Notes under the pieces: generated by a model
Databases searched by the model: none
Told to the model about the DNA's origin: nothing
The model's input: only the letters and a program-made list of their open reading frames with translations
Position numbers and translations under genes: made by a program
Shown: one piece after another, positions 60,445 through 64,000 of the stretch
Layout: each line of letters begins with the position of its first letter
Numbering within the stretch: the stretch's first letter is position 1
Assembly: GCA_041397365.1 (NCBI GenBank)
Contig: JAWKWT010000005.1
Span: 124,001-188,000, forward strand
Length of the DNA: 64,000 nucleotides
Reading direction: 5' to 3'
Origin: P52-10 sp041397365
GTDB taxonomy: Bacteria; Pseudomonadota; Alphaproteobacteria; Rhizobiales; Xanthobacteraceae

Positions 60445-61413
60445 GACAATAGCTGCGCCCGCATAAATCGCCGCGTGAAGGATGCAGGCGAGAACGAGGA
60501 TTCTCAGCGCGCGGGAAATGTCGCCGGCATTCGCGTCGCGCCGGCCCTCTTTGTTAAGGAACGGATCGTCGACGATCCGCGCGCCATAGCGGCGCGGCCC
60601 CGCCAGCGCCAGGCCGAGCGCTCCTGCCATCGCGCTTTCGGGCCAGCCGGCGTTCGGCGAGCGATGCAACCCGGCGTCGCGGAGCGTCACGGCGAACGCG
60701 CGGCGCATCGATCCCGCCACAACCGGCGCGCCAGCCGCGACCAGCACGGCACTCAATCGCGCCGGCAGGAGATTCAACACATCGTCGAGCCTTGCGGCCG
60801 CCCAGCCGAAGGATTCGTGCCGCGCCGTGCGGTGCCCGATCATCGAGTCGGCGGTGTTGGTGATCTTGTAGATCAACAGTCCCGGCCAGCCGAGAATCGC
60901 GAACCAGAACGCCGGCGCGACGACGCCATCCGAAAAATTCTCCGCGCAGGATTCGATGGCCGCGCGGCTGATGCCCGCCTCGTCAAGCACGGCGGTGTCA
61001 CGCCCGACGATCATCCCGACGGCTTTGCGGCCCGCATCGACTCCGCCGCCGAGCAGAGCACTGCGAACATCGGCGACGTGCTCATAAAGACTCCGCTGCG
61101 CCAGAAACACGGAGCCGAGCAGCGCCGAGACGATCCAGCCGCCGGTGACGCGGGCGAAAATCCATTCGAGCAGAAGTCCCAGCACCGCCGCGCCAGCGAC
61201 AAGCACCACCATCGCGATGACACCGTTCGTTTTCCGGCGAGTTGCTGAATCATCCTCCCGATTGAAACGACGATCGAAAAAGGAGATCAGCCCGCCGATC
61301 AGCGTCACCGGATGTGGCGCGCGCGTCCAGAGCCAACGCGGATCGCCGAGAGCCGCATCGAACGCCAGCGCCAGCAGCAGCACGAACGGCAACGAACTCC
61401 AGACGTCGCTCAT
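60424..61413 (-). CDS. cobD: Adenosylcobinamide-phosphate synthase (CobD/CbiB)
   Basis: A 329-aa integral membrane protein from ATG 61411-61413 (MSDVWSSLPFVLLLALAFDA). Family motifs are ALGDPRWLWTRAPHPVTLIG, VGRDTAVLDEAGISRAAIES, ENFSDGVVAPAFWFAILGWP and TADSMIGHRTARHESFGWAA. It links adenosylcobyric acid with aminopropanol phosphate made by the decarboxylase at 62280. Its ATG overlaps the btuF stop. It converges with and overlaps cobQ by 21 bp. Confidence 0.93.
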   Translation of the reverse strand: MSDVWSSLPFVLLLALAFDAALGDPRWLWTRAPHPVTLIGGLISFFDRRFNREDDSATRRKTNGVIAMVVLVAGAAVLGLLLEWIFARVTGGWIVSALLGSVFLAQRSLYEHVADVRSALLGGGVDAGRKAVGMIVGRDTAVLDEAGISRAAIESCAENFSDGVVAPAFWFAILGWPGLLIYKITNTADSMIGHRTARHESFGWAAARLDDVLNLLPARLSAVLVAAGAPVVAGSMRRAFAVTLRDAGLHRSPNAGWPESAMAGALGLALAGPRRYGARIVDDPFLNKEGRRDANAGDISRALRILVLACILHAAIYAGAAIVLATSGN

Positions 61414-62288
61414 GGCGCGACCCGACGAAGCTCCGCGCTCAGCCGGTCCAGCGCCTCGGCCAGCATCGGCCCGCCGCAGACCGTCAGCCGCTCGGGCAGC
61501 ACGAGCCGCCGCGACGGCGGATAAAGCCGCTGCAAGGCCGGATGCAGCAGAAACGCTTTGCCCTGATCCTCGGCGCTGTTGCTGTCGTCCGACAACAGCA
61601 GCAGGTCGGGCTTGAGCTGGACGATGCTTTCGAGCGACGCGAACCCGCCGCCGCGGATGCCGATCCGCGATGCCGCATTCGAAAGCCCGACCTCGGCGAG
61701 CAGCGACGTCGTGAGGCTTTCGCTGCCGGAAACCCAGCCGCGCCGCGACACCGAAAGCACGCTCGGACGCCTTTGCGTGGCGATGCTTTTCGTGCGCGCG
61801 ACGGCGGCATCGAGCCGCGCGACCTCCCGCTCGGCCCGCTCCGGATGCCCGACCAGGTCGCCCATCTTGCGAATCTGCGATCGGACGTTGTCGATCGAGC
61901 GGGCGATATCGAACTCGATCACCTTCACGCCCTTGTCCTTCAGGAGTTCGCGGGTCGCGCGGCGCGTAAAACGGCCGCCGACGACGAAGTCCGGCTTCAG
62001 CACCAGAACGTCCTCGGCCTCGCCCGACAGCTTGCGATATTTCGAAGCCTCGGCGGCGGCCCATGACCGCGCCCCGTCGCGCGAATACGGGCTGAGACCG
62101 AGAATCTGCTCGGGATCGGCGAGGGCCAGCAGAAGCTGGTCGGTGCAGACATTGATCGAGGCGATGCGCGGCTGCCGCGCGCTCGCCGTCGCCGCGAGCA
62201 TCGTCGTCAGCGCGAACACCAGACACACGACCGCAAGCCTACGCTCGCGCGCAGTTCGAATCGATGGCACACTGATCGCATGCAACAT
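61410..62288 (-). CDS. btuF: Periplasmic cobalamin-binding protein BtuF-like
   Basis: A 292-aa periplasmic binding protein of the FepB/BtuF class. A signal peptide covers about residues 1-37 (RRLAVVCLVFALTTMLAATA, cleavage after SASA). The mature chain starts RQPRIASINVCTDQLLLALA and contains DVLVLKPDFVVGGRFTRRAT, the inter-lobe helix, and SLESIVQLKPDLLLLSDDS. The likely start is ATG 62286-62288, which places its start codon across the divergent decarboxylase start at 62280; a GTG at 62270 would avoid most of that overlap. It is co-transcribed with cobD and probably serves the ABC importer whose ATPase lies at 63272. Confidence 0.85.
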   Translation of the reverse strand: MLHAISVPSIRTARERRLAVVCLVFALTTMLAATASARQPRIASINVCTDQLLLALADPEQILGLSPYSRDGARSWAAAEASKYRKLSGEAEDVLVLKPDFVVGGRFTRRATRELLKDKGVKVIEFDIARSIDNVRSQIRKMGDLVGHPERAEREVARLDAAVARTKSIATQRRPSVLSVSRRGWVSGSESLTTSLLAEVGLSNAASRIGIRGGGFASLESIVQLKPDLLLLSDDSNSAEDQGKAFLLHPALQRLYPPSRRLVLPERLTVCGGPMLAEALDRLSAELRRVAP

Positions 62289-63263
62289 GGCGGCGACCTC
62301 TTTGACGCGATAAACGAGTTCGGCGGCGAGGCCGAAGCATGGCTCGATCTCTCGACAGGCATCAATCCGACGCCGTGGCCGATTCCGCCAGCGTTGCTCG
62401 CAAAACCCCTGTACCGGCTGCCATCGCGCGCAGCCGAGCAAGCTCTGCTCGACGCGGCGCGAACAGCCTATCGCATCCCTCCCCGCGCGGCGCTGGTCGC
62501 CGCCCCCGGCACGCAGGCGCTGATCCAGTGGCTCCCGCATCTTGCGTACCCCGGCGCGGTCGCCATCGATCGTCTCACATATAACGAGCATGGTCGTGCC
62601 TGGTCACATGCGGGGCATCGGGTGCTGTCCGTCGACAGCGTCGATGCGCTGCCGAATGACGCCACCCATGCCGTCATCGTCAATCCGAACAACCCGGACG
62701 GCCGATTGCTGCCGCGCGACGCGATCGCCGCCGTTGCGGCAACGCTCAAAGCGCGCGGCGGATGGCTGGTGGTCGACGAAGCGTTCGTCGACGTTCATCC
62801 ATCCGCTACCGCCGCCGATCTGTGCGTGGAATTGCCGATCGTTCTCCTGCGCTCGTTCGGAAAATTCTACGGCCTGCCAGGCCTGCGGCTCGGCTTCGCG
62901 ATCGGCGCGCCGGAGATCATCGCGAAGCTGCGCGACGCGCTCGGGCCATGGTCGGTCGCCGGTCCGGCGCTCGCGATCGGCGAGGCCGCGCTGCGGGACG
63001 AAGCATGGGCGGACACCATGCGCCGCCAGCTTCAGCATCAGGCGGATCGCCTCGACCGGCTGCTGACTGCAAAGGACTGCGCAATCGTCGGCGGCACCAC
63101 GCTGTTCCGGCTGATCCGTCATCCGGAGGCGGCTTCCCTGCACGCGCGGCTCGCGCATCATCGCATCTGGAGCCGGAAATTTCCGGCACATGGCGATCTG
63201 CTTCGTCTCGGCCTGCCGCGCACCGATGGCGATTTCACGCGCCTCGCCGCCGCTCTGGCATAG
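62280..63263 (+). CDS. cobC: L-threonine-O-3-phosphate decarboxylase (CobC, Pseudomonas naming)
   Basis: A 327-aa PLP aminotransferase-fold enzyme making (R)-1-amino-2-propanol phosphate. It starts MQHGGDLFDAINEFGGEAEA, the standard family beginning. Motifs: LDLSTGINPTPWPIP, the Asn/Asp-binding VNPNNPDGRLLPRD, DEAFVDVHP (PLP-ring Asp region) and the Schiff-base Lys in RSFGKFYGLPGLRLGFAIG (about residue 200). Its product feeds CobD encoded next door. The ATG overlaps the btuF start region on the other strand, and the stop is 8 bp from that of the converging ABC ATPase gene. Confidence 0.9.
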   Translation: MQHGGDLFDAINEFGGEAEAWLDLSTGINPTPWPIPPALLAKPLYRLPSRAAEQALLDAARTAYRIPPRAALVAAPGTQALIQWLPHLAYPGAVAIDRLTYNEHGRAWSHAGHRVLSVDSVDALPNDATHAVIVNPNNPDGRLLPRDAIAAVAATLKARGGWLVVDEAFVDVHPSATAADLCVELPIVLLRSFGKFYGLPGLRLGFAIGAPEIIAKLRDALGPWSVAGPALAIGEAALRDEAWADTMRRQLQHQADRLDRLLTAKDCAIVGGTTLFRLIRHPEAASLHARLAHHRIWSRKFPAHGDLLRLGLPRTDGDFTRLAAALA

Positions 63264-63271
63264 CACGCCGC

Positions 63272-64000
63272 TCATGCCTCGCTCCACGGCAGGAGGATCG
63301 GCTCGCCATCGGCGGAGGCGCGGAACGCCGCGACACGAAACACGTCGCGCAGGATGTCATCGGTGAGCGCGACGTCCGGCGCGCCATGCGCGACAAGGCG
63401 GCCATCGGAAACGACAAGCACCTCGTCGGCGAAGCGCGCGGCCATGCCGATATCGTGCGTCACGACGACGATGAGCGCGCCCGCATCGGCGGTCTTGCGC
63501 AACAACCGCAGCACGTCGATCTGGTGACGCGGATCGAGCGAGGCGGTCGGCTCGTCCGCGAGCACGATCGGCGCGTTGACGGCGAGCGCCCGCGCCAGCG
63601 CGACGCGGCTGCGTTCGCCGCCCGACAGCTCCGTGACACGGCGATCCGCCAGTACCAGCACGTCGGCGGCGGCCATCGCGTCTTCGACAATGCGCGCATT
63701 GTGCTCGCCCAGCCGGCCGGGGTCGACAGCTCCATGCGGAAAGCGGCCGAGCGCCACCACGTCCCGCACCGGCAACGGCCAGTGGACGACATGGCCTTGC
63801 GGCAGATAGGCGATCTTTCGCGCGCGCGCCTCCAGCGGCAACGTCGCCATCACGTCGCCGTCGATGGCGATCTCGCCGCGCGACGGGATCAGGCCGCAGA
63901 TCGCTCTCAAGAGCGTGGTCTTGCCCGCACCGTTCGGGCCGACCAGCGCGACCACGCCGCGCGACGGCAGAGCGAAGGTGAAATCGTGCAGCACCCGCCG
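63272..64000 (-). CDS. btuD: ABC transporter ATP-binding protein, iron/B12 type (5' end beyond window)
   Basis: C-terminal 240-odd residues of a FecE/BtuD-type ATPase; the frame is still open at base 64000 (RRVLHDFTFALPSRGVV), so the true start lies outside. Walker A GPNGAGKTTLLRAICGL, Q-loop YLPQGHVVHW, signature LSGGERSRVALARAL, Walker B IVLADEPTASLDP and the switch His in VVVTHDIGMAARF are intact. The family usually begins about 15 residues earlier. The gene is named btuD by context only (btuF and cob genes adjacent); a siderophore role is the alternative. Confidence 0.82.
   Translation of the reverse strand, partial: RRVLHDFTFALPSRGVVALVGPNGAGKTTLLRAICGLIPSRGEIAIDGDVMATLPLEARARKIAYLPQGHVVHWPLPVRDVVALGRFPHGAVDPGRLGEHNARIVEDAMAAADVLVLADRRVTELSGGERSRVALARALAVNAPIVLADEPTASLDPRHQIDVLRLLRKTADAGALIVVVTHDIGMAARFADEVLVVSDGRLVAHGAPDVALTDDILRDVFRVAAFRASADGEPILLPWSEA

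Noticed and set aside
60424..62226. One 600-aa minus-strand protein joining cobD to upstream sequence
   Set aside because: The upstream third is an out-of-frame shadow of btuF; a normal cobD start lies at 61413.
1..64000. tRNA, rRNA, CRISPR, transposase or prophage genes
   Set aside because: None was recognised by eye on either strand. Weak tRNA-like TTCGAAT matches lie within coding sequence and lack cloverleaf context.

Overview
The window is GC-rich DNA from an alphaproteobacterium, most likely Hyphomicrobiales close to Bradyrhizobium, Rhodopseudomonas or Afipia. Four things point there: the gene order pckA / chvI-chvG-hprK / PTS EIIA-HPr, a Tad/Flp pilus locus of cpa type, the aerobic (CobNOPQ, CobW) cobalamin route, and palindromic intergenic repeats that I recognise from this group. 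Codon use looks uniform. I saw no rRNA, tRNA, CRISPR array, transposase, integrase or phage gene.

Layout. 1-2790: start of a Tad pilus locus (cpaB partial, cpaA, two Flp pilins), divergent from a small CpaC-N-terminal-like protein. 2914-5240: a pair of acyl-CoA dehydrogenases. 5379-12522: a carbon and envelope control locus containing pckA, a HugZ-like protein, chvI, chvG, hprK, EIIA and HPr. Here pckA carries a frameshift and chvI, chvG and hprK are each broken by several indels, while HugZ, EIIA and HPr are intact. 12625-14436: lepA. 14610-26803: metabolic genes: FAD oxidoreductase, thiolase-like protein, enoyl-CoA hydratase, AraC regulator, GrdB-like protein, CoA-transferase, GIY-YIG protein, penicillin-acylase-family hydrolase, M20 peptidase and VOC protein. 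26881-29209: MoxR ATPase and CoxE-like VWA protein. 29439-33842: two MaoC hot-dog proteins, oxyR, DUF3297, tenA-like and two poorly known genes. 33852-38869: a YbhGFSR-type ABC exporter. 38942-40351: a frameshifted MATE gene. 40456-41729: three small exported proteins. 41788-49358: Old Yellow Enzyme homologue, MmgE/PrpD, amidohydrolase, a double-domain CoA-transferase cut by an in-frame TGA, and an acyl-CoA dehydrogenase.

49892-64000 is a cobalamin block. cobC (phosphatase) and cobS diverge from cobT. A cobalamin riboswitch then leads into DUF1636-cobP-cobW-cobN-cobO-cobQ, mostly with ATGA overlaps. cobD-btuF, a threonine-phosphate decarboxylase and an ABC ATPase follow in alternating orientation. 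Together these cover cobalt insertion, corrinoid adenosylation, amidation, aminopropanol attachment, nucleotide loop assembly and B12 uptake.

The strongest oddities are the broken ChvI/ChvG/HprK block beside an intact EIIA-HPr pair, an array of five 14-bp units just upstream of chvI, the interrupted CoA-transferase, and four copies of a 49-bp palindromic repeat, two of which run into the stop codons of neighbouring genes. Sequencing error is the main competing explanation for every frameshift reported. The larger cobN and other long genes are uninterrupted, so any error would have to be local.
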